DNA of 64,000 nt from positions 149,091 to 213,090 of the forward strand of contig NZ_CP009321.1 in NCBI RefSeq assembly GCF_000959725.1, written 5' to 3'. Positions 43,986-53,194 of this stretch are shown piece by piece. The translations under genes were made by a program, and so were the position numbers. The stretch's first letter is position 1, and every line of letters begins with the position of its first letter. Under the pieces are notes generated by a model that did no database searches, had not been told where the DNA came from, and saw only the letters and a program-made list of their open reading frames with translations. This DNA is from Burkholderia gladioli (GTDB lineage Bacteria; Pseudomonadota; Gammaproteobacteria; Burkholderiales; Burkholderiaceae).

Positions 43986-44079
43986 TCAGACACCGCCTGC
44001 CGTCAGCTGTGTTGCGCGTCTGAATTTCCCGGGAACCATCTTCACCGCTGAACATGGTTCTTTTATTTGCATCTTTACA

Positions 44080-44097
44080 CTACCAACTAGTTGGTAG
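44080..44097. promoter_or_regulatory. TetR operator, site 3 (before the AhpD-like gene)
   Basis: CTACCAACTAGTTGGTAG is an 18-bp perfect palindrome 17 bp before the start of the carboxymuconolactone-decarboxylase-type gene. It is the best of the three related sites. Confidence 0.7.
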
Positions 44098-44114
44098 CTA
44101 TCTGGAGAGAAACC

Positions 44115-44456
44115 ATGCTGAACTGGACTGAAACAATCGCAGCCGTCACCCGCCGCGTGCATGAGCTGGCCCGCTATACCCCGGACACGGTCAAAGGAAT
44201 CGCCATGCTTGGCGGCGCCGGGGCCAAGACCGGTCACCTTGACCCAAAGACGCGGGAGCTGATTGCACTGGCGGTTGCGGTCACCACGCGCTGTGACGGC
44301 TGTATCGCATTCCATGCAGCTGAAGCTAAAAAGCTGGGTGTCACGACCGAAGAAGTTGCAGAAGCGCTCGGTGTTGCCATCAATCTCAACGCTGGCGCTG
44401 CGGTGGTCTATAGCACGCATGTTCTCGACGCTATGGACCACCTCGCTCGTCAGTAA
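44115..44456 (+). CDS. AhpD-like carboxymuconolactone decarboxylase-family protein
   Basis: This 113-aa protein carries the CMD/AhpD motif ELIALAVAVTTRCDGCIAFH, with the CxxC and downstream His of the AhpD-type thiol peroxidase site. ATG 44115 follows GGAGAG. The redox CxxC points to peroxide or disulfide chemistry rather than to muconolactone decarboxylation. It is next to a DsbA-like gene and controlled, by inference, from the palindrome at 44080. Confidence 0.85.
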   Translation: MLNWTETIAAVTRRVHELARYTPDTVKGIAMLGGAGAKTGHLDPKTRELIALAVAVTTRCDGCIAFHAAEAKKLGVTTEEVAEALGVAINLNAGAAVVYSTHVLDAMDHLARQ

Positions 44457-44524
44457 GTATCCAGTCCGGCGCTAACTCTCTGGGCGGAGCGTTAGTAAGC
44501 GCAATCTCTAGCTGAGGATGAAAC

Positions 44525-45205
44525 ATGAAGCGGGTCAATGTAGAAGTGTGGTCGGACTTTGTCTGCCCGTGGTGCTGGATCGCCAAACGGCGCCTGGAAA
44601 AAGCGGCGATGGGCGTGGCGGACCGGATCGAGGTTGTCGTCACACCGAGGTCCTATCGTCTCGCCAAAGGCATGGCTCCGGCCGGCTTTACAGACGCGCT
44701 TTATGCGAAGTTCGGCAATCCGGTGGCGGCCGGGAGGATGATGGACGCGGTGGCCTCGGCCGGTGCCGGAGAGGGCCTCACCTACCGATTCGAGACCATG
44801 CGCTTTGGCGACACGACGGATGCGCACTTACTGGTCAAAAGCATCAGAACACCAGAGGACAGGCAACGGATGATCGAACGGATCTTCCGGGGCGCCACTA
44901 CCGATGGAGTCGACATCTTTGACCGAACCGCGCTTCTCGATCTTGCAAAAGGCAGTGGCTTCCCCGGCGCATCGTTCAGCTTCGAGGATCGTGAAATCGC
45001 GTCGGAGATCGCGCGAGATGAAATGGAGGCGAACCGGATCGCCAACGGTGTGCCCCTGTTTGTCTTCAACAAGAGTTTTCATCTTTCGGGCGCCCGTGAA
45101 GTAGGCGTGTTCGAGAAGGCGCTGCTCGACGCGGCCGGTAACGTACCGGACGAGACAGACGACACGCAGGCCGTGATCTGCAGCATTGATGGTTGCACAG
45201 GTTAG
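44525..45205 (+). CDS. DsbA-family (FrnE-type) thioredoxin-fold oxidoreductase
   Basis: This 226-aa cytosolic protein begins VNVEVWSDFVCPWCWIAKRR, with the CPWC active site of FrnE/2-hydroxychromene-2-carboxylate isomerase relatives. NGVPLFVFNKSFHLSGAREV carries the cis-Pro loop. No signal peptide is seen. It probably exchanges disulfides with AhpD-like or OsmC partners. It lies 68 bp after the AhpD-like gene on the same strand. Confidence 0.88.
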   Translation: MKRVNVEVWSDFVCPWCWIAKRRLEKAAMGVADRIEVVVTPRSYRLAKGMAPAGFTDALYAKFGNPVAAGRMMDAVASAGAGEGLTYRFETMRFGDTTDAHLLVKSIRTPEDRQRMIERIFRGATTDGVDIFDRTALLDLAKGSGFPGASFSFEDREIASEIARDEMEANRIANGVPLFVFNKSFHLSGAREVGVFEKALLDAAGNVPDETDDTQAVICSIDGCTG

Positions 45206-45372
45206 ACACGCAATGCATCCGTAACTGCGATCAACTCCTCTGGCGGTTCGCTTCCCAGGACTGCTTGAGGAATCTCTGAACTGAAGAGGCTGGAAGTCGA
45301 TTGCCATCCAGTTCATTTTCCGATCAACCCGAGATTCAACCAGCGCGCTGGCGCACTTTCATTTTGAGCGAC

Positions 45373-46482
45373 ATGATGAGTAAATTGTTTACGCCCTACG
45401 ATCTCTCCGGTACACCGCTAGCCAACCGTGTTGTCATGGCACCGATGACGCGAACGCGCACGCCCGATAACATCCCTACGGACCTGACGGCGCTCTACTA
45501 CGCGCAGCGCGCTTCAGCCGGGCTGATCATCACCGAAGGTCTGCCGGTCTCCGAGGAGGGCCGCGGCTATCTGTATACGCCAGGCCTGTACACCGACGAG
45601 CAGACGGAAGGATGGCGCAAGGTGACCGACGCCGTGCATGAAAAGGGTGGCAAGATCTTCGCCCAGCTCTGGCATGTTGGTCGCCTGTCCCACGTTTCCA
45701 TCCAGCCGGGCAATGCCGCACCGGTGTCGGCAGGCGAGGTACCAGCGACCACGACCATGGTCTACGCATGGGCCGAACCGGGCAAGGAAGGCCCTGTTCT
45801 GCCAAGCACGCCGCGTGCGTTGACCACGGTCGAAGTGCAGCGCGTCGTTCAGGACTTCGTTGCATCCGCGCGTCGTGCGATGGAGGCGGGCTTTGACGGC
45901 GTCGAAGTGATGGCGGCCAATGCCTTCCTGTTCGATCAGTTTCTCAGCAGTGCACTGAACACCCGCACCGACCAGTATGGCGGTTCCATCGCCAATCGCC
46001 AGCGCTTTTTGCTGGAGACGCTCGACGCCCTGGCCGACGCAATTGGCGCAGAAAAAGTGGGGGTGCGGGTCTCGCCGTTCGGCCGCATCTACGATATGCA
46101 ACCCTTCGAAGGTGAGGCCGATGCGTGGGCGAGCATGGCGTCGGCCCTGAACGAAAGGAACTTGGCTTTCGTGCATCTGAACTATCAGACGACCATTTCA
46201 GCTGCAGGCACACCGGATGGCTTTGGTGCCGCCTTCCGCAAGGCCTACCAAGGCACGCTGATCGGCGCCGGTGGCTTCACTCAGAACCTGGCCGAAGCCG
46301 AACTGGCGAAGGGAGAACTGGACCTGATCGCGTTCGGCACGGCCTATATCTCCAACCCCGACCTGGTGGAACGGATGAAAAACGGCTGGCCGCTCACAGA
46401 CCCCGACCGTTCGACCTTTTATGGCGTTGTTGGCGCAAAGGGCTACACCGACTATCCGGCTTTCGAGCAGGAAGTCGCGTAG
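45373..46482 (+). CDS. Old Yellow Enzyme-family reductase, unusual active site
   Basis: This 369-aa FMN TIM-barrel (NemA/xenobiotic reductase type) has NRVVMAPMTRTR, FAQLWHVGRLSH and FGTAYISNPDLVERM. Where relatives have the substrate-binding His and Asn in VEIHGANGYLIDQF, this protein has VEVMAANAFLFDQF. The His is Met and the following Gly is Ala, while Asn is kept. Phenolic-ligand or carbonyl binding may be altered. It would reduce electrophilic alkenes or nitro compounds. Confidence 0.85.
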   Translation: MMSKLFTPYDLSGTPLANRVVMAPMTRTRTPDNIPTDLTALYYAQRASAGLIITEGLPVSEEGRGYLYTPGLYTDEQTEGWRKVTDAVHEKGGKIFAQLWHVGRLSHVSIQPGNAAPVSAGEVPATTTMVYAWAEPGKEGPVLPSTPRALTTVEVQRVVQDFVASARRAMEAGFDGVEVMAANAFLFDQFLSSALNTRTDQYGGSIANRQRFLLETLDALADAIGAEKVGVRVSPFGRIYDMQPFEGEADAWASMASALNERNLAFVHLNYQTTISAAGTPDGFGAAFRKAYQGTLIGAGGFTQNLAEAELAKGELDLIAFGTAYISNPDLVERMKNGWPLTDPDRSTFYGVVGAKGYTDYPAFEQEVA

Positions 46483-47043
46483 TCGCTACGAACCGATTGC
46501 CAGACACACAGCCGAAGTCAACTTAGATTCCGACCGCAAGCGAACAGCGGTCGGAATCCGCACAAAATGGAATGCCTGTCGGAAGAATACGACCAGCACG
46601 CTTCCGATGCTTCTTGTGATCGCCGTATTCGGCGCCCCAGTCTTAGCCGAGCCGAGCAGCCCGATAAGCCGGATTGCAGCAGACCTGCTTCTTCCGTTAA
46701 CGTGAACGTGAACGTGTGGGCAAGTCTGCTTGAAAAACAGCGATAGGAAGCGCTCGGTGAATCTCTGCTCGCCGGGCGGTCCACTGGAGCCTGTGGCGCA
46801 GCGGTTAGTTCGAGTCGTGCTCTGCATGCATGCAACTCACGCGGTCGCAGCGCCTATGCCGGCCGCGGCACCCCTGAAAAGCACGACTTTTTCCTCCATT
46901 CGGAGCCGCCCGCGGTGGCAGTCGTCGCAGTGCAACTGCTGCTAACGTGATAAGCCTTCATCTCAACATCGCGCTTTGCTGCCCAAAGTGATCTTGGCTT
47001 GGATGAAAGAAGAACGCGATCGGTAGAGTAGGACTGGATGCCA
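46483..47043. other. Region without a supported gene
   Basis: No gene is called in about 560 bp between the Old Yellow Enzyme gene and the dnaE2 fragment. Open frames here lack start signals and domains. The stretch is probably decayed sequence linked to the rearrangement that left the dnaE2 fragment. Confidence 0.5.
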
Positions 47044-47502
47044 TATCGACGTCGACTTCGAGCACCAGCGTAGGGAAGAGGTTATGCAGTATATCTACGC
47101 CAAGTACGGACGCGATCGCGCGGCACTGACCGCGGCGGTGTCGACCTACCGCCCGCGAGGCGCGCTGCGCGAGGCCGGCAAGGCGCTGGGCGTTGATCCC
47201 ATCATCGTCGATCGCGTCGCGAAGGCGCATCACTGGTTCGATTCGAAAGCGGATCTGCTCGCGCGATTCGCTGAGGCCGGGCTCGACGTCGAGGCACCCC
47301 TGAATCAACAGTGGGCCGCGTTTGCCACCGCCCTGCTCGGCTACCCGAGGCACCTGTCGCAGCACTCCGGCGGCTTCGTGATCAGTCGCACGAAACTCTC
47401 GCGCATGGTGCCGATCGAGAACGCCGCGATGGAAGATCGCACGATCATCCAATGGGACAAGGATGACATCGAGGCGCTCGGGATCTTGAAAGTGGACATC
47501 CT
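47044..47502 (+). pseudogene. dnaE2: Error-prone DNA polymerase DnaE2, internal fragment
   Basis: The frame IDVDFEHQRREEVMQYIYAK, SKADLLARFAEAG and KLSRMVPIENAAMEDRTIIQ, WDKDDIEALGILKVDILA belongs to the polymerase core of DnaE2/ImuC and includes the VDF metal-site Asp. It has neither start nor end. At about 47502 the sequence switches to the antisense of an SRPBCC gene. A short intergenic open frame continues to 47533. It is a relic of a chromosomal-type gene moved to this replicon. Confidence 0.8.
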
Positions 47503-47586
47503 CGCGTTCACGTCGATATCGTTGAGCGCGTAGATGGCCGACGTTTTCGGGTCGTAGCGCTCCGGCCAGATGACATGGTCGTACAT
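47503..47586 (-). pseudogene. SRPBCC-family protein, N-terminal fragment
   Basis: Read on the minus strand from ATG 47586, the sequence is MYDHVIWPERYDPKTSAIYA, then LNDIDVNA, the start typical of a family of SRPBCC proteins. The gene ends where dnaE2 homology begins. It starts four bases after the neighbouring oxidoreductase gene, so it was the second gene of that operon. Confidence 0.65.
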
Positions 47587-47589
47587 GGC

Positions 47590-48192
47590 TTATTGCTCCT
47601 TCTTGAAGAGGTCCTGGAAAATTAGCGGCGCCCAACTTCTGTCCCGGGCCTGCACGAGTTGACCGCCTTCGGCGATCTTGCCGAGATTGACCGCCGCGTA
47701 GCCTAGCCGCCCGACGAGGGCGGCGACCGTTGCGCTTGCAGCCTCGTCGTCGCTAGACAGAAAGATCACTCGACGAACACCGGCAGTCACGGGATCCTCG
47801 GCCAGTACTTTGGCTGGCAAATGATTGAACGCCTTGACGAGCGATGCGCCCGGAAATGCTTTCGCCACGATCACCGAAGAAGGCAGGTTGTCCAGTTCGG
47901 CCAGCGGCACTCCGTAGGCGTTGGTGGCGTCGATAACGACTTTGCCCTGCCAGCTCGCCGCAGCTTTGGCGACGTCGCGGTGCGCCCGGAACGGGACCGC
48001 CAGGATGATCACGTCGGCCTCGAGTGCCGCATGTAGCATGAGGGGAACTACCGTGCCGCCCAACTCGCCGGCCAAAGAAATGATGGACTCCGGCCCGCGC
48101 GTATTCGCGATGCCGATCGGGACGCCGCTGCGGGCAAATTGACGGGCAATGGCGGTGCCGACGCTGCCGCTGCCGATGATGGAAAAGGCCAT
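47590..48192 (-). CDS. NADPH-dependent F420-reductase-like oxidoreductase
   Basis: This 200-aa Rossmann protein has FSIIGSGSVGTAIARQFARSG (dinucleotide binding) and DVIILAVPFRAH, KVVIDATNAYG as in the NADP oxidoreductase/F420-dependent family. Burkholderia lack F420 in general, so the cofactor is likely only NADP. A LysR gene is divergent at 48310. It is followed closely by the SRPBCC fragment, so the operon's downstream part was lost. Confidence 0.85.
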   Translation of the reverse strand: MAFSIIGSGSVGTAIARQFARSGVPIGIANTRGPESIISLAGELGGTVVPLMLHAALEADVIILAVPFRAHRDVAKAAASWQGKVVIDATNAYGVPLAELDNLPSSVIVAKAFPGASLVKAFNHLPAKVLAEDPVTAGVRRVIFLSSDDEAASATVAALVGRLGYAAVNLGKIAEGGQLVQARDRSWAPLIFQDLFKKEQ

Positions 48193-48294
48193 GAAAACTC
48201 CCGAGTTGATTGCGCTTCACAAGAACGTCGCTGCACTGGGTGAAATCATCGCAGCGCGACATGCATCTGGGAAGTCGGCATATCGAGATACAAT

Positions 48295-48313
48295 CCATCT
48301 ATCTCAGAGATGG
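48295..48313. promoter_or_regulatory. Candidate LysR box in the divergent promoter
   Basis: CCATCT and AGATGG are a perfect inverted pair with a 7-bp spacer, in the 117-bp gap between the divergent oxidoreductase and LysR genes. It overlaps the first possible start codon of the LysR gene, which would let the regulator control its own synthesis. Confidence 0.5.
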
Positions 48314-49266
48314 ATGACGCGCTAATGCTGGATGGGATCTCGCTGGATCAACTCAGAACCTTCATTGCCGCCGTGGATGAGGGCAGTTTTTCGGCGGCCG
48401 CCCGCAAGCTCAACCGCGTGCAGTCCGCGGTGAGCGGCTGGGTCGGCGGACTGGAGGAGCAACTGGACGTCGTACTGTTCGACCGCTCGGGCCGATTCCC
48501 AAAGCTCACGCCTGAGGGCGTGCTGTTGCTCGCCGATGCCCGCAACATCGTCGCCGGCGTGGACACGCTGAAGGCACGCGCCAGGCTGATGACTTCGGGC
48601 GTGGAGGCAGAGCTTTCGGTGGTGGTCGATGTTTTCTTCCCGACGGCGGTGGTCAGTGCCGTCGCAAAGACATTCGCAGAGCGGTTTCCGTTGACGCCGT
48701 TGCGGCTTTTCGTCGAAGGGCTGGGAGCGGCGTATCAACCCGTTCTTGATGGGCGATGCAGTTTGGGCATCCTGCCGCCCTTGCCACAGGCCTTTCCATC
48801 ATTGGTCAGCGAGCGAATTGGCGAACTGCCACTGGTCGCCGTTGCTGCGGCAGGCCATCCGCTCGCGAGCGTGGGCCAGCGAATCCCGCGGCGCGAGTTG
48901 GCTAAACACGTCCAACTGGTGCTGACGGACCGGTCCGATCTCACCGCAGGTCGAGACTTCGGGGTTGCTTCGGCTTCGACTTGGCGTCTCGCGGACCTGT
49001 CCACGAAATATGCGTTTCTTAAAGACTGCGTGGGATGGGGGGGGATGCCCTTGCACATGGTCGAGAAGGACATCGCGGCAGGTACGCTTGTCGTGCTGGA
49101 CGTGGACGACATGCCGCCCAGCGGCTGGATGCTGACCATGTCGGTGTATCACCAGCCGTCGCAGCCGCCGGGACCTGCGGGTAAATGGTTCGTCGACCAT
49201 CTGAAGACCCTATGGGAGCGATCTGACGCCGTACCAATGCCCTTTAGCAGGTTTCGACCTGATTGA
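48310..49266 (+). CDS. LysR-family regulator, divergent from the oxidoreductase gene
   Basis: This 318-aa LysR protein has the winged HTH (SLDQLRTFIAAVDEGSFSAA, then RVQSAVSGWVGGLEEQLDVV). A palindrome CCATCT-N7-AGATGG at 48295-48313 covers the first ATG, so the better start may be ATG 48325 (MLDGISLDQL). Divergence from the oxidoreductase gene is typical for LysR control of that gene. The effector is unknown. Confidence 0.88.
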   Translation: MDDALMLDGISLDQLRTFIAAVDEGSFSAAARKLNRVQSAVSGWVGGLEEQLDVVLFDRSGRFPKLTPEGVLLLADARNIVAGVDTLKARARLMTSGVEAELSVVVDVFFPTAVVSAVAKTFAERFPLTPLRLFVEGLGAAYQPVLDGRCSLGILPPLPQAFPSLVSERIGELPLVAVAAAGHPLASVGQRIPRRELAKHVQLVLTDRSDLTAGRDFGVASASTWRLADLSTKYAFLKDCVGWGGMPLHMVEKDIAAGTLVVLDVDDMPPSGWMLTMSVYHQPSQPPGPAGKWFVDHLKTLWERSDAVPMPFSRFRPD

Positions 49267-49677
49267 TTTACTTCTGAAGTGTCCCTTCCCCACGCAATAC
49301 GCGACATCCGGATGGACCGTTCCGCTGCAGGATGATTGCGCGCTTCGCTTTTTCGCAAACACCTCGCCGTACGCTTCTCGGCGTGGCGTGAATTGACCGA
49401 GGTCACCCAGAATCCGTCTGCCGCATGAAACATGCAGGTCGCGCTCGCGCCCCTTGTGAACATACTCCGCTAACGTGAGAGCGCCCTCGCCCGTGGCGGC
49501 AGCCAGAGTCACGTTCTTCTCGTACGCCGAGGGTGCCGCGGCGTACCGTATGTCAGATTCGTTCCGTGGCTGCTCCGGTTTGCGGGCCGGCATGACGGCT
49601 GGCTTGGGCGGCGGCCCAGCCATTCCGCCATCCGATTCTGCGAGGCCGCTGCGGTGCCGTCGCTCAGGCCAAGGCGC
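49267..49677. other. Region without a supported gene
   Basis: Between the LysR gene and the polygalacturonase gene there is no gene. It contains one arm (49399-49482) of an inverted repeat whose other arm lies at 52398-52481. Confidence 0.5.
49399..49482 (-). repeat. 84-bp inverted-repeat arm, left
   Basis: On the minus strand this reads ctcacgttagcggagtatg onward and matches 52398-52481 (plus) with about 90 per cent identity over 84 bp. The shared sequence ends CGGATTCTGGGTGACCTC. The two arms flank the polygalacturonase gene in opposite orientation, 3 kb apart. Confidence 0.75.
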
Positions 49678-51060
49678 TCAGATCTGCGCCGGTATCGTGA
49701 TGCTGCTCGGGCACGACACCGTGGCGCCGCTGTCGGAAGTGATCGGCTTCACCGTGCCGTTCGTGCCCACCACCGAGGTCGTCACACTGCTGTGGCTGCC
49801 CAGTTGCAGTTCACCATTTGTCACGGAGAAAGCGCTGCCGCCGCTGATCTGAGCGTTTGTCACGGCGATACCGGTATTGCCCGAACTCGGCACGCCCATC
49901 AGGTCGTCCGACAGCCCGACGATGGCGCCTTGTTGCTTAGTGGCCGTGGCGATGATGTTGTCGATGGTGATGTTGGCGATGAGCGGCAACGCACCACCGG
50001 TTCCGGATGCGTATGCGTAGGTGAACAGGAAGGGTTGCTGCACGTTGCGCATGCAGGTGTTCGTGTACTTCACGCCGGTGGTCGCGCCGCTGTCCTTCGA
50101 GGTCTGGTCGGTCTTGATGCGGTAGCCGTAGTCCGTGCCGCTGAACTGCACGTTGCTGACGGTGATCTGCGACACGCCGGGCTGCGCGAGCGTGGTGCCG
50201 GCCGCTTCCTGGCCGCCAATCGAGATTCCGTGTCCGCCACCCACCACGCATTGGCTGATGGTGACATTCGAAGTGGCCGCACCGCCCGAGTTCGACTTGA
50301 TGGCAATATCGTCGTCGCCAGTGTCGAGCAAGCAATTCTGCACCGTCGCGGACTGGGTGCCGATCAGGTCGATTGCATCGGTGTTGGGGGCGAGATCGTC
50401 GCCGCTGGAGTTGCGGTTCGGATTGGCGTAGATCCACACGCCGTCGATCGTGACATTCTTCGAGCCCGACTCGATCACCAATTGCTCCTTGGGCGAATTG
50501 CGGATGATGAGCGCATTGCTGGTGGAGTTGGACGACGTCGGGAAGGTGACGATCGACTGCGGTTTTCCGGCATCGGTGAAGTTCGAGCCGATATTGAGGC
50601 CCGAGCCGGTGATAGAGATCAGCTTGGGCCGTGCGGTGTTGTTCCCACCGACCGCGGCCGTCCAGTACGACTGACCGTCGCCGTCGATCGCGCCGGTGCC
50701 GGTGATCGTGACGTTGCTCAGGCCGCTGCCGGTCAACATCGCGCTATCGGCGGGCTGATTCGGCGAGCCTTTCAGCGTAAAGCCTTTCTCCAGCTTCAGC
50801 ACGATATTGCTGGCGAGCGTCACACTCGTGATGACCGCCGTCGACACGCCGTTGTTGGCGCTCAGGTCGACGAGGCCGGGGCTGCTGCTGGTGCCGCTGG
50901 CCGAGCAACTCTTGATGGCGGCCTGCAGGTTGGCGGTGTTGGTGCTTGCCGAGCTGCTCCATTGCGGCGAACAGGTGGTGGCGTGCGCCGGAGTCTGTGC
51001 CGCGAGCGCGGCGAAGGTGGACAGCGCCAGTGCCGCGCGCATGTTGAGTTTCGCTTTCAT
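49678..51060 (-). CDS. pehA: Endopolygalacturonase, glycoside hydrolase family 28
   Basis: This 460-aa protein has a signal peptide (MKAKLNMRAALALSTFAALA, then AQTPAHA) and a parallel beta-helix with all GH28 catalytic motifs: NTDAIDL (NTD), DTGDDDIAIKSN (DD), GGGHGISIGG (GHG) and YGYRIKTD (RIK). It would be secreted and cut pectin chains. ATG 51060 follows a GGAAAA box. It shows no sign of truncation. Its position between inverted repeats and IS remnants suggests acquisition as a mobile segment. Confidence 0.93.
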   Translation of the reverse strand: MKAKLNMRAALALSTFAALAAQTPAHATTCSPQWSSSASTNTANLQAAIKSCSASGTSSSPGLVDLSANNGVSTAVITSVTLASNIVLKLEKGFTLKGSPNQPADSAMLTGSGLSNVTITGTGAIDGDGQSYWTAAVGGNNTARPKLISITGSGLNIGSNFTDAGKPQSIVTFPTSSNSTSNALIIRNSPKEQLVIESGSKNVTIDGVWIYANPNRNSSGDDLAPNTDAIDLIGTQSATVQNCLLDTGDDDIAIKSNSGGAATSNVTISQCVVGGGHGISIGGQEAAGTTLAQPGVSQITVSNVQFSGTDYGYRIKTDQTSKDSGATTGVKYTNTCMRNVQQPFLFTYAYASGTGGALPLIANITIDNIIATATKQQGAIVGLSDDLMGVPSSGNTGIAVTNAQISGGSAFSVTNGELQLGSHSSVTTSVVGTNGTVKPITSDSGATVSCPSSITIPAQI

Positions 51061-52235
51061 AACAGTTTTCCTTTTTTGGTACGCATTGACGAGGGAGAAA
51101 CCAAGTTCGGCCGGCCGGTGGCAGCGTATATCGACACATCGGCGCCGGCCAATTCTGGCCGGAGTCCGCTCGGGACCCCGGGTGCTACTCGGTGGGCAAC
51201 TCCCGCGATTCCACATGGGTCAGCGCGGGCCCGTGATCAGGGTGTCGTCGAAACGCTCAGTAATCCTTACATTCAGAAACAAAACGCCGTCGGCGTTCCC
51301 GGCTCGGATCGGCCGGGGCTACCTGGTGAAGGGAGGCCCCAGCGCGACAGCGCGCCGAAATCGCAGCGCGAGATCGCCACGCCGCTGGCGCGGGGCGCAG
51401 CGGAAAGGCGGCCGGAGCGTTGTCGTCGAAGTGCCCCGGACCCGGCTCGACGGCGGCCTGACAGCACCGGCCGGCGTTGCCGCCGAGCGGGTGACGTTGT
51501 CGGTCTTCACGGTGCTGATGCCGGGACCCCGCGCCCGAGCCCGGCGCGCGTCGAATCCGCCCACTGCCAGGTCGCGAGGCAACCGGGTCGAGGACTGTGC
51601 GGGCGGGTCTGGCCGATCCCCGGCCCCGACTGCGCGCCGTCAGCCTCGTGCTGAAAACCCACCGCCTGGGGCGTGGACGACACAATCCCGCCCAGTGAGC
51701 CGAAGGGGTCGGCGGCCGTGCGGTTCGGCTCCACGATCGGATCACTGGCCGTGCTCAACCCCGCGCCGGATGCGGTCGTGGCCGACGCGTCGGCATCACC
51801 ACCGCAGCGCGGACTTCCCCTCAAGGCAGCGCCGTCGCCGAGCACGTGCCGTCGGAGGGTTCGAACCACCGTGAGCCATTGGGCCGCAGCGGTGCTCACG
51901 CTGTAGTCGAGTGCTGTCACTGCTGACTCCGTTCTAGTTTTGATGGCATCGAGACAACTTAAATATCAGTTGTCATATGACTAAAATCAGATAATAGACG
52001 TAGTGCGTTGAATTCCCTGCCGGTGTTTACCCTATATCAAGGTTTTTGAAATTTATCTTTATAGTGAATATTTAATGATTTTGTTGCTATTAATAAGAAT
52101 TTTTCGAACGAACTGCCGAGCAATCGTCCATCATAACGATCGCTGACCCTATAACTTAAAGATAGGATGTCTGATGTGATGCCTGGGAGCGCCCCCCCCC
52201 CTGAAACACCGGACACGGCCACTCACTTAGAACCG
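51061..52235. other. Long stretch without a supported gene, partly AT-rich
   Basis: About 1.2 kb upstream of the polygalacturonase gene holds no gene that I can support. A GC-rich part (51250-51900) has overlapping open frames on both strands without domains. From ~51930 the sequence becomes AT-rich and includes a perfect inverted repeat GACAACT-N8-AGTTGTC at 51953-51974 and a C run at 52188-52200. It may include the pehA promoter region and foreign DNA. Confidence 0.4.
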
Positions 52236-52395
52236 CTAACACAAGTCATCCACGAATCTTGAGCAGATGACGGCGGCAGTCAGGACGAGCAAGGCGGCAT
52301 GAATATCGAGGCGACGCTCGAAGCGAATCCGCAGCTTTCCAAATCCGGCGAACCAGGCATGCGTGCGCTCGAACACCCAACGATACCTCCCGAGG
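52236..52395 (-). pseudogene. IS5-family transposase, C-terminal remnant
   Basis: The minus strand reads RYRWVFERTHAWFAGFGKLR, then IRFERRLDIHAALLVLTAAV and ICSRF to a stop at 52236, the usual end of an IS5-family DDE transposase with its Glu (VFERTHAW). Upstream it breaks at ~52395 beside the 84-bp repeat arm. It is a relic. Confidence 0.75.
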
Positions 52396-52397
52396 GT

Positions 52398-52481
52398 GCT
52401 GTCACGTTAGCGAAGTATGCACACAAGGGACGCAAGCACGACCTGCATGTTTCATGCGGCAGACGGATTCTGGGTGACCTC
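52398..52481 (+). repeat. 84-bp inverted-repeat arm, right
   Basis: Matches 49399-49482 in reverse orientation (about 90 per cent). It directly abuts the IS5 remnant at 52395, which marks a rearrangement point. Confidence 0.75.
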
Positions 52482-52484
52482 AAA

Positions 52485-52916
52485 CACAGACGGCGGCCCC
52501 GTCTCAGCGTCCCTGATCGGCACCGACGTAGGCAGACAACATGACGAGCTCCGCTGGCGCCGTCGCTTTGCGGAAGTAACTGTCGAAATCTAGTGCCTGC
52601 GTTTCAATTCCATCCCAGGCCTCGAGGTGTACGCGACGAGCACCGTCTGGTGGGTTAGCCCCGCGCGACGCAGCGCGGTAACGAGGCAGGGTCGTGGTTC
52701 TAGCTGGGGCGACTACGCTGGAGCACCAGCGCAGGAGGCAGACGATACGTCCGATCGCGATCGCCGGCGGTTCAATGCCCCAGCGTACGAGCTAGATGCC
52801 TGACAGCCGACTGATAAGGTCACGCCACATCAAAGCGGTCAAGACTCGTCACCATGTTCCAGGCGGCGAGGAAAGCAGCCAAAGCGGAAAGTCGCGTGGA
52901 ACGGTGAACGGCGGAT
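52485..52916. other. Region without a supported gene
   Basis: About 430 bp between the repeat arm and the small open frame at 52917 show no gene. It looks like decayed mobile-element sequence. Confidence 0.45.
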
Positions 52917-53138
52917 TCAGGCTTCGTTCTGCGCGGCGGCGATGCGCGCCACTTCGGCCGCGGTGATGCCTTCGAGCGCCAAGCCGTAGCCGATGCCCTC
53001 GTCGATCACACGACGCAGGCGTTGGGTCAGGATTCCGTGCAAATCAACAGCTCCGGATGGCGTTGTTGGATCATTGACGTGTCTATAGAGGTTGAACGTC
53101 TGGGATGTTACCAGCCGAGTGCTCGCTAACCGAGCCAT
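52917..53138 (-). CDS. Small hypothetical protein, 73 aa
   Basis: The frame ends LRRVIDEGIGYGLALEGITA, then AEVARIAAAQNEA, which looks like a folded helical pair. No family is recognised, and there is no clear ribosome binding site. It lies beside a recombinase remnant, so it may itself be a fragment. Confidence 0.35.
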   Translation of the reverse strand: MARLASTRLVTSQTFNLYRHVNDPTTPSGAVDLHGILTQRLRRVIDEGIGYGLALEGITAAEVARIAAAQNEA

Positions 53139-53194
53139 CGCCGAACAGAGTTGACGGCCAGGTGCTGGCGCGCGGCTCCCGTCCTTACATTAAT

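Noticed and set aside
46790..46860. tRNA-like GGCGCAGCGGTTAG piece
   Set aside because: Only a few matching bases; no acceptor stem or full arm structure.
52188..52200. C homopolymer as a phase-variation tract
   Set aside because: It lies in non-coding DNA with no nearby start codon or promoter that it would switch.
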